From: JAYVYM01 sp046593925
GTDB lineage: Bacteria; Actinomycetota; Actinomycetes; Mycobacteriales; SCTD01
DNA length: 55,511 nucleotides
Direction of reading: 5' to 3'
NCBI GenBank assembly: GCA_046593925.1
Contig: JBKJQN010000074.1
Span: 1 to 55,511 of the forward strand
Within the stretch, counting starts at the first letter, position 1, and every line of letters starts with the position of its first letter. The notes below the pieces were generated by a model that saw nothing but the letters and a program-made list of their open reading frames with translations, was not told the DNA's origin and ran no database searches. Shown piece after piece: positions 17,540-26,584 of the stretch. The position numbers and the translations under genes were made by a program.

Positions 17540-18322
17540 CTACACCGTGGCGGGTGTGTAGGCGATCCAGTCCACGTCGTACGCCAGCGGGTACTTCGTC
17601 GGGTCGACCGTGCCGCCGTACTTGCCAGTCCGCGCGCTGAGCTGGATGCGCTGACGGTCGCCGAACGGGAACTCGCAGATCGTTCCAGGCTTGTACGTCC
17701 CCAGCACCGTCTTGTCGATCTTGAACGTGACACTGGTGGCGCTGTAGGTCACCGAGTAGGTGTGCCAGATCTTGTCGACCGGGAAGGGTGTGGCGCCGCC
17801 TACATCGCAGCGCCGGGTCGGGTTGCTCGGGTTCGAGCGGTACGCGCTGTGCAGGGCGGCGTGGGTGGTCGTGGGCTCGCGACCGATGATCTCGGCGACG
17901 TCCATCTCACCGTTGCTCGGGTAGACGCGCCCGCTGCCGCCGGTCAACCAGAACGTCTGCCAGGAGCCGGGCGCGGTATTGAAACGGATCCGGGCGCTTA
18001 TCGTCCCCGGTCCGAAGTCCTTCTTGCCGTACGTGTTGTAGCGCACCCAGGTGTAGGGGCAGTCCAAGGTCGTGCCCTTGGCGATGTTGAGGTGCAGCTG
18101 ACCTCCGGTCACTGTCGCGTTGGTCGGCTTGTAGCAGCCGTTGTCCACCGCCCGCCAGACATTCGGGTCCAGGGTGTTGAAGTCGTCGCGCCACGGCACG
18201 TCGAGCGGCCCGGCTGCAGCGGGCGCGACCGCGCCGGCGATGGCGGACGCAGGCGCCGCGAGTGCGGTCGTCCCGGCGATGATGACGCCGAGCAGGAGCC
18301 CGGCACACAGACCTCTTCGCAC
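17540..18322 (-). CDS. Secreted GH16 glycoside hydrolase
   Basis: From GTG 18322 the product has 260 residues. The signal peptide VRRGLCAGLLLGVIIAGTTA ends near APASA. The GH16 jelly-roll follows: WRDDFNTLDPNVW at the N-terminus, YGKKDFGPGTISARIRF, and the catalytic signature NGEMDVAEIIG with Glu139, Asp141 and Glu144 (ExDxxE). GH16 enzymes cleave beta-1,3 or beta-1,4 glucans and galactans; the exact polysaccharide cannot be read from the sequence. Four cysteines may form disulfides. The gene is convergent with sepH (14 bp between stops). An upstream start at 18367 would place extra charged residues before the signal peptide and is less likely. Confidence 0.87.
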   Translation of the reverse strand: MRRGLCAGLLLGVIIAGTTALAAPASAIAGAVAPAAAGPLDVPWRDDFNTLDPNVWRAVDNGCYKPTNATVTGGQLHLNIAKGTTLDCPYTWVRYNTYGKKDFGPGTISARIRFNTAPGSWQTFWLTGGSGRVYPSNGEMDVAEIIGREPTTTHAALHSAYRSNPSNPTRRCDVGGATPFPVDKIWHTYSVTYSATSVTFKIDKTVLGTYKPGTICEFPFGDRQRIQLSARTGKYGGTVDPTKYPLAYDVDWIAYTPATV

Positions 18323-18424
18323 CTGGATTGACCCCCTTACCCAGAGCCGGTGCCCAGGCGAGCGCACTGTGGCACAGGGTGACGCAGGCGATCGGCCAGA
18401 TGGAGCAATCCGACTGGACTATGA

Positions 18425-18440
18425 CTGTCAGTAGTGACAG
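18425..18440. promoter_or_regulatory. Perfect 6-bp inverted repeat upstream of the GH16 gene
   Basis: CTGTCA-GTAG-TGACAG lies about 100 bp upstream of the GH16 start, between it and the stop of the MBL gene. It is AT-richer than its surroundings and is a candidate operator; a weak hairpin is the alternative. Confidence 0.35.
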
Positions 18441-18467
18441 ATCGGCACTCTGGCACTCCGATGGCAG

Positions 18468-19472
18468 TCAGCGGTAGCGCAGCACCCGTTCAGGCTCCTC
18501 GCGGACCAGCCGGCCCTGGGCAGTCAGCAGGTCAAGGTGGGCGCCGGTCTCGAACACCGCAAGCATCTGGTTGAAGTGGTCGAGCTCCTCGAACCTGCGC
18601 AGCCTGCGCGTCCAGAGCAGCCGGCCGGCGACGACGGCGGCGCAGTCCCCCGTACCCGTGACCGCGGCGTGCGCTTCGTCCAGACGCCGGCCGTGGTGGG
18701 CGACAAGTTCGTCAACCCGCGCGTGCACGCTCTGCGTGACGACGCCGTGGGCCGGCAGCAGGGCGGCGTCGGGCCGCGCGCGGACCAGGGCCAACGAGCG
18801 CAGGAAGGCGCCCAGTGGGTCGGCCGACAACACCGACTCGAACCCGATCGACGGCGTGATGGTCGGCAGCACGTGGTCGCCGGCGAACAGCAGCCCGGCC
18901 GCGAGGTCGTGGAACACCAGGTGCCCCGCCGTGTGTCCGGGCGTCGCGACGGCCTCGAGCACCCGGCCACCGGCGAGCGGCAGGTCACCGGGCTCGATCC
19001 AGTCGTCCGGCGGCTCCCACTGCGCGAGGTCGACGCGGTGTCCCGCGGTCGCCTGCCGGGTCGCGTCGGCCAGCTCGGGGGCGCCGAGGCGCTCGAGCTG
19101 GTCGACCTGACTGGCCAGCGGATGGCGCCCCGGGTCGGCCAGTCGGTCCAGCGTCGGCTTCTCACCCAGCCCCAGCCCGACGCTCGCGCCCGTCTCGCGC
19201 CGGAGCACCACCGCCTGGGTGTAGTGGTCGCGGTGCACGTGCGTGACGAGGAAGCGACGGACGTCACCCAGCCCGGCACCCATCGCGGCGAGCCCGGCCA
19301 GCAGCGCTTCGCGGGCCTGCGGTACCGCCCAGCCCCCGTCAACGAGCACCAGCCCGTCCGCGGCCTCGACGGCGTACACGTTGACGGCCCGCAGACCGTC
19401 CTGCGGCAGCGGGAGCGGGATGCGATGCACGCCGTCGGCCACCACGAAGGCACCGGGGTCGGTCCAGGTCAT
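18468..19472 (-). CDS. MBL-fold metallo-hydrolase
   Basis: The product has 334 residues from an ATG. The metallo-beta-lactamase fold is clear: LVLVDGGW near residue 45, the zinc motif THVHRDHY (His78, His80, Asp82, His83), ATPGHTAGHLVFHDLAAGLL with the third metal His, FAGDHVLPTITPSIGFE with the bridging Asp, and a late LLPAHG. The C-terminal 90 residues (FNQMLAVFETGAHLDLLTAQ) resemble the helical extension of glyoxalase II-like and RNase Z-related hydrolases. The substrate is unknown. No signal peptide is present, so it is cytoplasmic. It is divergent from the aldo/keto reductase gene with 88 bp between starts. Confidence 0.85.
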   Translation of the reverse strand: MTWTDPGAFVVADGVHRIPLPLPQDGLRAVNVYAVEAADGLVLVDGGWAVPQAREALLAGLAAMGAGLGDVRRFLVTHVHRDHYTQAVVLRRETGASVGLGLGEKPTLDRLADPGRHPLASQVDQLERLGAPELADATRQATAGHRVDLAQWEPPDDWIEPGDLPLAGGRVLEAVATPGHTAGHLVFHDLAAGLLFAGDHVLPTITPSIGFESVLSADPLGAFLRSLALVRARPDAALLPAHGVVTQSVHARVDELVAHHGRRLDEAHAAVTGTGDCAAVVAGRLLWTRRLRRFEELDHFNQMLAVFETGAHLDLLTAQGRLVREEPERVLRYR

Positions 19473-19560
19473 GCGGCTGTCCTACCAGGCGGTCCCTGCC
19501 TACCCGTCGCGCCGACACGTACGGTCGGACGTACGGCGTTACCGACGGACGGGGGACGGC

Positions 19561-20532
19561 GTGGAGCAGGTACGGCTCGGGGCAACCGGGCTGGAGGTCT
19601 CACGGATCTGCCTGGGCTGCATGAGCTACGGCGAGCCCGCGAGCGGCGGCCACTCCTGGACGCTGCCCGAGGAGCAGAGCCGGCCGTTCCTGAAGCGTGC
19701 ACTCGAGCTCGGGGTCACCTTCTTCGACACCGCCAACGTCTACTCCGCGGGGAGCAGCGAGGAGATCCTCGGGCGGGCCGTCCGAGACTTCGCCCGCCGC
19801 GAAGACGTGGTGATCGCGACCAAGGTGCACGGCCGGATGCGGTCCGGCCCGAACGGCGCCGGCCTGTCCCGGGTCGCGATCATGACCGAGATCGACGCCA
19901 GTCTGCGTCGACTCGGCACCGACTACGTCGACCTTTACCAGATCCACCGCTTCGATCCGCACACCCCCGTCGAGGAGACGGTCGAGGCGCTGCACGACCT
20001 GGTACGCGTGGGCAAGGTGCGCTACGTGGGCGCCTCGTCGATGTGGGCCTGGCAGTTCAGCCGGATGCTGCACGTCGCCGAGCGGCACGGCTGGACGCGG
20101 TTCGTGTCGATGCAGGACCACTACAACCTCCTGCAGCGAGAGGAGGAGCGCGAGATGCTGCCGCTGTGCGCGGCCGAGGGCATCGGCGTCATCCCCTGGA
20201 GCCCGCTCGCGCGCGGCCGGCTGACCCGGGACTGGGACTCCTCGACGGAGCGGTCGCAGACCGATGAGTTCGGCGGCACCCTGTATGAGCCGGGCGACGA
20301 GCGGATCGTCGAGCGGGTCGCGCAGGTCGCCGCCGGGCGGGGCGTACCGCGGGCGCAGGTGGCGCTGGCCTGGGTGCTGGCCAACCCGGCCGTCACCGCT
20401 CCCATCGTCGGCGCCACGAAGCTGTCGCACCTCGACGACGCGGTCGCGGCGGCGGCGATAACGCTGTCGACCGACGAGCTCGCGCTGCTCGAGGAGCCAT
20501 ACCGTCCGCACGGGGTCACCGGCTTCGCGTGA
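19561..20532 (+). CDS. Aldo/keto reductase
   Basis: From GTG 19561 the product has 323 residues (VEQVRLGATGLEVSRICLG). AKR signatures: LGVTFFDTANVYSAGSSEEILG with catalytic Asp and Tyr, VVIATKVHG with the active-site Lys, DLYQIHRFDPHTP with the His, KVRYVGASSMWAWQF, and NPAVTAPIVGATKLSHLDDA for NADPH contact. Enzymes of this subgroup reduce aldehydes and ketones with NADPH; the substrate is not evident. Length is typical. The next gene starts 24 bp downstream on the same strand, so the two may be co-transcribed. A longer in-frame N-terminus would lie antisense to the MBL gene and is rejected. Confidence 0.9.
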   Translation: MEQVRLGATGLEVSRICLGCMSYGEPASGGHSWTLPEEQSRPFLKRALELGVTFFDTANVYSAGSSEEILGRAVRDFARREDVVIATKVHGRMRSGPNGAGLSRVAIMTEIDASLRRLGTDYVDLYQIHRFDPHTPVEETVEALHDLVRVGKVRYVGASSMWAWQFSRMLHVAERHGWTRFVSMQDHYNLLQREEEREMLPLCAAEGIGVIPWSPLARGRLTRDWDSSTERSQTDEFGGTLYEPGDERIVERVAQVAAGRGVPRAQVALAWVLANPAVTAPIVGATKLSHLDDAVAAAAITLSTDELALLEEPYRPHGVTGFA

Positions 20533-20556
20533 GGATGGCGCTGTGAGACTGACCCC

Positions 20557-22323
20557 GTGAGCATGCCCGAGCAGCACACCCCTCCCGTGTACGCCTGTGC
20601 TGCCGGCGCGGTGCTGCATGTCCACGCCGACAGCACGCTCGAGCCCGCCGTCGTGCTGCACACCTTTTTGCCGGCGGCCGTACGCGAGCGGCTCGACGCC
20701 CCCGCCGTACGGGTCGACGTGTCGTCCGACGGACCGGCCTCGGGCACGGTCACCGTGCGGGTGCTGGCCGACGACCAGGCGGTGACCTGGTCGCTCCCGC
20801 TGGCGCCGTTCGTCGCCGCGCTGCCGGGCCAGTCGGGTGACGACGGCCGGATGGTGCTGCTCGCAGTCATCGACGCCGAGCCCGGGCCCGGCTTCTGGGC
20901 GCAACCGGTCGACTGCGAGCAGCTCGCCGCGGAGCTGCAGCTGCCGGTGGCCGACCTGGCCGAGGCGCTACGCGGTCGACTCACCCCTTGGCTGGCTGAG
21001 GACCTCGAGCTGCTCCTGCACGACGACGCCCACGACCGGGCCGCAGACGCCTCGGCCGTGCAGGTGGTTGCCGACGCGGTCCTCGCGCACTTCCGCGGCG
21101 ACCTCGACGCGGCCGAGGCCAGCGGCCGGCTCGTCCAGGCGCTGGTCTACGCGCCGGAGCTCGCGCAGGTGGAGATCGGCGCACGGCTGTGCGCGGCGCT
21201 CGCCGCGGCGGTGCGGGTCGCCGGTCCGGACGCGACAGCGGCGGTGCTCGCCGGGCTCGGCCCGTTCGAGGCCGAGGAGCACCGCCTGCTCGGTGCTCTT
21301 CCTGGCGCGCTCGCGGCCGGCACCGGGTCCGAGACCGAGATCGCGATGGAGCTCGTGATCGCCTCCGCCGACCGCGACGAGAGCGTCCGGGCTGCTGTCC
21401 GGCTGGTGGCGCAGCTGGCACGACGCGCCTTCGGCCCGGACGAGCCGGAGGAGCAGGTCCTTGCCAGGCTGGAGATGGTCGACGACGCCGCGCTGCTGAG
21501 GCTGGCCCGGCTCTGGGTCGAGCTGGCCCTGGCCGCCGCCGGCGAGGCCCGCGTGGCGGAGGGCCTCGCTGGGCGGGTCCTCGCCGAGGGCCCCCCCGGG
21601 CGGCTGTGGCTGCGTGGCACGGCGCAGGCGTTGGCGTCGGCCGCCCTCGAGGTGGCGGGTAGACGCGTCGAGCGCATCCTGCCGGCCCTGAAAGCGGCGC
21701 AGGACGCCGACGACACGCATGTCGAGGACCGCCTGCGGGCGTGCTTGGGGCTGGCCCGGTTCGTCCGGGCTCGTGCGGGTGTCGGTCCGGGTGCGTGGCT
21801 GCTGCTCCCGCCGACCGCGGCCGCGTCAGCGGCGCTCGCGGCCCTGCTGGACGGTGCCGACCGTGACAGCGTGGTGGACCTGGTCGTTCAGCTTCTCGAG
21901 GACGACGTCGAGAGCCTCGACCTGCTCGACGGCCTGGTGTGCGCCGCGGCATCACTACTGGTTGGGCTGGACCCCCAGCAGGACGAGTCCGTACGTCGGC
22001 TGCAGGTCGCCGACCTGCTCGGTGCGGTGCCGGGCGGCCCACGCGGGCCCCGCTGGCTGCTCACCGCCCTGCTGCGGCTGGCGCCGGCGCACGACCCGCT
22101 GGCCGTCGACCTCGGCCCGTTGCTGCCCGACGACCGCGCCGTCGACCCCGAGCGCGCCGTCGAGCGACTCAGCCGCGACGCCCTGCTGCGCGCCGGGCTG
22201 GAATGCCTCGCGGCGATGGCTGCCGTGCTCGGCGAGGAGGCCGACCTGCCGCTCGAGGAGCTCTACCGCGAGGTGCTGCCCGGCGCCTTCACCGAGCATG
22301 ATCTGCTGCGCAACTCGCGCTGA
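20557..22323 (+). CDS. Uncharacterised 588-residue helical protein
   Basis: The GTG start gives MSMPEQHTPPVYACAAGAVL. I do not recognise a family. The first 130 residues look alpha/beta (VLHTFLPAAVRERL, VTWSLPLAPFVAALPGQ). From about 150 onward the protein is almost entirely Ala/Leu/Glu-rich helix, with repeated helical pairs such as DASAVQVVADAVLAHFRGDL and ATAAVLAGLGPFEAEEHRLL, suggesting an alpha-solenoid or scaffold. No signal peptide, membrane span, Walker motif or metal cluster is visible. Codon use fits a real gene and no competing frame has homology. It follows the AKR gene and converges on the DUF4192 gene. Confidence 0.6.
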   Translation: MSMPEQHTPPVYACAAGAVLHVHADSTLEPAVVLHTFLPAAVRERLDAPAVRVDVSSDGPASGTVTVRVLADDQAVTWSLPLAPFVAALPGQSGDDGRMVLLAVIDAEPGPGFWAQPVDCEQLAAELQLPVADLAEALRGRLTPWLAEDLELLLHDDAHDRAADASAVQVVADAVLAHFRGDLDAAEASGRLVQALVYAPELAQVEIGARLCAALAAAVRVAGPDATAAVLAGLGPFEAEEHRLLGALPGALAAGTGSETEIAMELVIASADRDESVRAAVRLVAQLARRAFGPDEPEEQVLARLEMVDDAALLRLARLWVELALAAAGEARVAEGLAGRVLAEGPPGRLWLRGTAQALASAALEVAGRRVERILPALKAAQDADDTHVEDRLRACLGLARFVRARAGVGPGAWLLLPPTAAASAALAALLDGADRDSVVDLVVQLLEDDVESLDLLDGLVCAAASLLVGLDPQQDESVRRLQVADLLGAVPGGPRGPRWLLTALLRLAPAHDPLAVDLGPLLPDDRAVDPERAVERLSRDALLRAGLECLAAMAAVLGEEADLPLEELYREVLPGAFTEHDLLRNSR

Positions 22324-22382
22324 CCGGCAGACCGCAAGGTGCAGAGCCGGCCGGGTGGGGTCCGCGCGGTGCGCCAGGAATA

Positions 22383-23342
22383 TCACGCCGCCCTCCGCAG
22401 CACTGCTCGCACCCCTGCGGGCGGCAGCATCCCGTCGAGCGCGGCCAGCAGGAGCTGCGCGAGAGGGTACGACGGGTCGGTGGCGAGCGCCCGATCCAGC
22501 GCGACGCGGGTGAGCGCGCCATTGCCCTGGGAGTATGCGACCCAGGCAAGCACCGAGCAAAGCGGCGCGTCGTCGGGCGGCACGACGGCCCGGCAGAGCT
22601 GCCCGAGCAGCCCGAGTAGCGGGTCGTGGCGGCGCAGTCCCCACGACGCCACGACGTCACGCACGCTGACCAGGTGCAGCCCGACCGCGAGGGCGGCCGA
22701 GTCACCGGGCGGCAGGGCCGTCGGTCGCTGCTCCCAGGCGTCCAGGGCGGCCGCCCAGCGCGCGAGCTCGACCGCCGGGTCGCCGACCCCGGCGAGCGCC
22801 TCACACGCGACAGCCTGCAGGCGTCGGGCGATCGCCGGCCCGAGCGGGAGCTGCGGCGCCAGGCTCTCGACCAGCTCCTCGCGGGAGGCGAGCACCACCC
22901 GCCCGACGTACGCGTACGTCGCCACCACGGAAGGGCTCGCGGGCTCGACCGGGGTGCCGGACGCGGGGCAGCAGGCGCGCGTACAGCGGTAGGAGAACCA
23001 GCGGCCGTCCCGCACGAGCAGGGCCTCGCGCACCTCGATGCGCCGTGCGTCCAGCCGACGCTCGAGCAGCTCGACACTGGCCGCCATCGGTAAGCCGTCG
23101 GGGGACGGGAGCGAGGTCAGCACGACCAGCAGACACACGGTCGCGCGGTCTCTGCCCATCGCGGTGACAACGTCATCGACCGAGGCCTGCAGGTCGGCCA
23201 GGTCGACCCGCATCGTCAGCCCCACCCGGCGCTTGCGCAGCCCGATCGCCACCAGGCTCTCGTGGGGGACGAAGCCGGTGAGGTACGGCACGACGGCAGC
23301 GATCTCGCCGGGGCTGCGCAGGGTCAGGGCGGGAGCGGCCAT
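22383..23342 (-). CDS. DUF4192 domain protein
   Basis: From ATG 23342 the product has 319 residues. The opening LRSPGEIAAVVPYLTGFVPH with ESLVAIGL is the DUF4192 signature, and the family also keeps LRGRRVG-like, RDGRWFSYRC and a late SWGLRRHDPLLGLLG, PLCSVLAWVAYSQGNGALTR and ALDRALATDPSYPLAQLLLA segments. DUF4192 is widespread in actinobacteria, without an established role. It is cytoplasmic, with no signal. An alternative TTG start at 23366 would add 8 residues. A cysteine pair (CTRACCP) around residue 120 could bind metal. It is convergent with the 588-residue gene. Confidence 0.8.
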   Translation of the reverse strand: MAAPALTLRSPGEIAAVVPYLTGFVPHESLVAIGLRKRRVGLTMRVDLADLQASVDDVVTAMGRDRATVCLLVVLTSLPSPDGLPMAASVELLERRLDARRIEVREALLVRDGRWFSYRCTRACCPASGTPVEPASPSVVATYAYVGRVVLASREELVESLAPQLPLGPAIARRLQAVACEALAGVGDPAVELARWAAALDAWEQRPTALPPGDSAALAVGLHLVSVRDVVASWGLRRHDPLLGLLGQLCRAVVPPDDAPLCSVLAWVAYSQGNGALTRVALDRALATDPSYPLAQLLLAALDGMLPPAGVRAVLRRAA

Positions 23343-23408
23343 GACGGGCAGGGTCCGCCGCGACAACCCAGCACGCCAGGGTCGGATCGCCGACTGTGGA
23401 CAACCGGC

Positions 23409-24122
23409 CTACCGCTTGAGCCGCCGGCTGCCGCCATGCCAGTCCTGCTGCACGCCGGGCTCGTCGGCCGCGACACCGAGCGCCGGCAGCTGCGGCAGCT
23501 CGCGCAGGCTGCGCTTGAGCTCGGCGAAGCCCGGGAACCGTGCGAGCCCCACAACGTGGTCCCACAGCTCGACAGCCTCGCCCTCGCCCGGCAGCCGACT
23601 GATCACCGGCCCGAAGAACGCAACGCCCGCCGGCGGCTCGAAGTGCAGGATGGGTGTCCCGACATCCTTGCCGGTCAGCGCCAGCGCCGCGTCGGTCTCC
23701 GCCTGGATCCCGGCGTCCCACGCGGGGTCGTCGAGCGCATCGCCGACCGAGCGAGGCAGCCCGGCGGCGTCGAGCACCGTCGCAAGCAGGTCCCCGCCCG
23801 CGAGCCGCACCGGCACCGGATCGGGCCGGTCGACCTCGAAGATCTGCGCGCCGTACGCCTCGTACAGCGGTCCGACGGCCTGCAGCCCGCACTCGGCGCG
23901 CGCCCGGGCGGCGACCCGGAGCAGTCGCAGGCCGGCGGTGTGCCCGGCCTCGTACTCGGGCGGGAACTGGGATGCGTAGTCCACGTGCCGGTTCAGCAGC
24001 CGCAGCGAGATGAACCGCCACTGCACGTCGTAGTCGCGCTGCGCAGCGACGAGGCGCACCCACTTGCTGGTCATCCAGGCGAACGGGCAGACGGGGTCGA
24101 ACCAGAAGTCGAGGTCGCTCAT
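23409..24122 (-). CDS. DsbA-fold oxidoreductase, Rv2466c-like, single active-site cysteine
   Basis: The product has 237 residues from ATG 24122, with GGGG 8 nt upstream. It has a thioredoxin/DsbA fold: MSDLDFWFDPVCPFAW, then the helical insertion and GTPILHFEPPAGVAFFGPVI, the cis-Pro and late-strand region. It closely resembles mycobacterial Rv2466c-type mycothiol-dependent reductases, whose active site is CPWC. Here the motif is CPFA, so the second cysteine is absent and only Cys12 remains, implying a monothiol mechanism with a low-molecular-weight thiol. The gene is divergent from the MetE-like gene (54 bp). Assignment to the fold is strong; the reaction is inferred. Confidence 0.8.
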   Translation of the reverse strand: MSDLDFWFDPVCPFAWMTSKWVRLVAAQRDYDVQWRFISLRLLNRHVDYASQFPPEYEAGHTAGLRLLRVAARARAECGLQAVGPLYEAYGAQIFEVDRPDPVPVRLAGGDLLATVLDAAGLPRSVGDALDDPAWDAGIQAETDAALALTGKDVGTPILHFEPPAGVAFFGPVISRLPGEGEAVELWDHVVGLARFPGFAELKRSLRELPQLPALGVAADEPGVQQDWHGGSRRLKR

Positions 24123-24176
24123 GACCACACCCCATCACGGCTGGACCGGTTCCCATAGGGTCCGCAGGACGCCAAC

Positions 24177-25343
24177 GTGACAACCCTCAGGAGCCCGCCA
24201 GTGCCGATCCCCACCGAGAACGTCGGGTCGCTGCCGCGACCCATGAAGCTGCAGAGCGCCATCGCGGCGTACGACCGCGGAGAGATCACCAAGGAGCAGC
24301 TGACGGTCGAGCAGGACGCCGCGGCCAAGGACTCGGTCGAGCGGATGGAGGCGACCGGCACGCCGATCGTGTCCGACGGTGAGCAGCGGGCGTCGAGCTT
24401 TGCGACGTATCCGCTCGCCGACACCCTCGCCGGCACCGGCCTGGCCGACAACCTCGCCGGCGACGGGCAGTACTTTGCCATCTTCGACGACGGCCACCAC
24501 CGGCAGCTGCCGCGCCTGACCGGCGGGCCGTTCCGCTACAAGACCTACGCCGCCGACCTGCTCAGCCAGTCGGCGCCGTACGCCACCAAGCCGATGAAGC
24601 AGGCCGTCATTGCGCCGTCGATGCTGTATCTGCTGTACCCGCTGAAGGACGAGCTCGACGGCTACTCCCGCGAGCAGTTCCTCGACGACCTGTGCGACGA
24701 GGCCGAGAAGGACATCCGCAAGGCCTTCGAGGCAGGCGCGGTGCGGGTGTCGGTCGACTTCACAGAGGGGCGCCTGGCGGGCAAGAAGGACGCCCGCAAC
24801 CCGTGGACGAACGAGAACCTGCTCGAGACGTTCATCGAGCTGAACAACCGGGTCCTGGACCGCTTCTCGGCCGAGGAGCGGGTCAACATCGGCATCCACA
24901 CCTGCCCGGGGGGTGACATGGACTCGGTACACAGCAAGGAGGTCGACTACGCCGAGCTGCTGCCCAGCCTGTTCCGGATGAACGCCGGCTACTTCCTCAT
25001 CCAGCTGGCCAGCGAGGACGACAAGGAGCGGGTCTACCGGCTGATCGGCGACAGCATCCGGGCCGACGCCAACGGGGTGAAGCAGGTCGCCTTCATCGGC
25101 GTCATCGACCCGCTCAACCCGACCGTTGAGACCGCGGAGCAGGTCGCCGCAGACCTGGTCCTGGCCGCCCGGCACATCCCGGTCGACCAGCTCGGCGCGA
25201 CCGACGACTGTGGCTTCAGCCCGTTCAGCATCGACGAGAAGCCCAGACACGGGTCGCCGGACTTCGCGCGCGACATCGCGTTCCAGAAGATCACCGCCCG
25301 TGAGCAGGGGGCCGAGCTGGCCGCCAGGCGCCTGGGCGTCTGA
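24177..25343 (+). CDS. MetE-family (core-MetE-like) methyltransferase
   Basis: The product has 388 residues from GTG, with CAGGA upstream. The sequence is the C-terminal catalytic barrel of cobalamin-independent methionine synthase without its N-terminal half: TENVGSLPRP at the start, SDGEQRASSF, VSVDFTEGRLA, RVNIGIHTCPGGDMDS with the zinc ligands His and Cys, and GATDDCGFSPF with the final zinc Cys. Full MetE is about 760 residues; stand-alone core proteins are known, some taking methyl groups from donors other than folate. The methyl donor and acceptor here are unknown. No other methionine gene is adjacent. Confidence 0.82.
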   Translation: MTTLRSPPVPIPTENVGSLPRPMKLQSAIAAYDRGEITKEQLTVEQDAAAKDSVERMEATGTPIVSDGEQRASSFATYPLADTLAGTGLADNLAGDGQYFAIFDDGHHRQLPRLTGGPFRYKTYAADLLSQSAPYATKPMKQAVIAPSMLYLLYPLKDELDGYSREQFLDDLCDEAEKDIRKAFEAGAVRVSVDFTEGRLAGKKDARNPWTNENLLETFIELNNRVLDRFSAEERVNIGIHTCPGGDMDSVHSKEVDYAELLPSLFRMNAGYFLIQLASEDDKERVYRLIGDSIRADANGVKQVAFIGVIDPLNPTVETAEQVAADLVLAARHIPVDQLGATDDCGFSPFSIDEKPRHGSPDFARDIAFQKITAREQGAELAARRLGV

Positions 25344-25365
25344 GTCCGGCGGGCCGGTCGCGGGC

Positions 25366-26577
25366 TCACACCGCGGCCGGCAACTGCCGGGGGACGGTCA
25401 GCCCCAGCAGGCCCGACACGCCAACCACGACCGCGCTGACCAGCAGCGCGACCGCGAACGACGCGCGGTCGACAAGAAGCCCGGCGGCGAGCGGGCCGAC
25501 GATCGAGCCGAAGTCGCTGGCCATCTGCCAGACCGCGACGGCGGTCCCGCCCTTGCCCTGCACGACATCGCCGACGATCGCCGCTGGCGCCACGCCGAGC
25601 AGCGCACCGCCGACGCCGAACACCGTCATCGCGAGCAGCAGTGACACCGGCCCCACGGCCGCGGCGAGGGCGACCAGCGCGGCCGCGGTCGCGAGCCCAC
25701 CGGCCACCAGCGTGGGCCGTCGCCCGACCGTGTCGACCGCCCGCCCGGCGGGCAGCAGCAGCACTGCCTGTACCAGCGCCGACACCAGGAACGCCGCGCC
25801 GATCCAGCCGGGTGTCAGGTGCAGGCCCTGCACGACGAGCAGCGGTACCAGCGTGCTGCGTACCCCGAGCACCGAGAAGCCGGTGGCGAAGTTGCCGACC
25901 AGCGCGGCGCGGTACGACGGTGAGGCCATCGCCTCGGCCAGCGTGGTCCTGACACCCGCGGCGGCACCCCGCTGGCCGTCGTCGGCCACCCCGTGGCCGG
26001 GCTCGCCCTTGGGGAGCAGCAGCGCTCCGGCGAGCCCGGCGAGCCCGAGCGTCCCGGCGTACAGGAAGAACGGTGCGCGCAGCGAGACACCGACGACCGC
26101 CCCGCCGAGCGCCGGCCCGATGATCCCGCCGAGTAGGAAGCCACCGCGGTAGACACTCTGCGTGCGCCCGCGCTGCGACGCGGCCGCCACCCGCAGCAGC
26201 AGACTCGTCGCGGCGATGGTGAACACCGCCGACCCGACGCCGCCGACGCCCCGCAGGACGAGCAGCTGCGGGTAGCTCACTGACAGCCCTGCAACCAGCG
26301 AGGACACGGCCACCACCGCGATCCCGCCGACCAGCGCGGCCCGCTCCCCGACCCGGTCCACCAGCCGGCCGCTGCCCAGGCCGGACACGAACCGCATCAG
26401 CGCGAAGGCGGAGACCACCGCCCCGGCGGCTGTCGTGCTGACGCCGAACTGGAGCGCGAACAGCGGGATCGCGGGGGCGACGATGCCGAACCCGAGGGCG
26501 ACGCAGAAGGCGACGACCGCAAGGACAAAGGTTTCGCGGGGCAGCCCGCGCAGGGTCGCGGGTAGGACGTGCGGCAC
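25366..26577 (-). CDS. MFS transporter
   Basis: From GTG 26577 the product has 403 residues, with AGGGA just upstream inside the end of the peptidase gene. Twelve hydrophobic segments are evident, beginning FVLAVVAFCVALGFGIVAPA. The loop 2-3 signature GSGRLVDRVGERAALVGG and its second-half counterpart AGRAVDTVGRRPTLVAGG identify a DHA1-like major facilitator. LRGVGGVGSAVFTIAATSLL and FLLGGIIGPALGGAVVGVSL form the antiporter-like helix 4-5 region. The substrate is unknown; efflux is the likely direction. It starts 7 bp after the M1 peptidase stop, so they are co-transcribed. Longer starts would run through the peptidase gene in another frame. Confidence 0.88.
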   Translation of the reverse strand: MPHVLPATLRGLPRETFVLAVVAFCVALGFGIVAPAIPLFALQFGVSTTAAGAVVSAFALMRFVSGLGSGRLVDRVGERAALVGGIAVVAVSSLVAGLSVSYPQLLVLRGVGGVGSAVFTIAATSLLLRVAAASQRGRTQSVYRGGFLLGGIIGPALGGAVVGVSLRAPFFLYAGTLGLAGLAGALLLPKGEPGHGVADDGQRGAAAGVRTTLAEAMASPSYRAALVGNFATGFSVLGVRSTLVPLLVVQGLHLTPGWIGAAFLVSALVQAVLLLPAGRAVDTVGRRPTLVAGGLATAAALVALAAAVGPVSLLLAMTVFGVGGALLGVAPAAIVGDVVQGKGGTAVAVWQMASDFGSIVGPLAAGLLVDRASFAVALLVSAVVVGVSGLLGLTVPRQLPAAV

Positions 26578-26584
26578 GGTGTCC

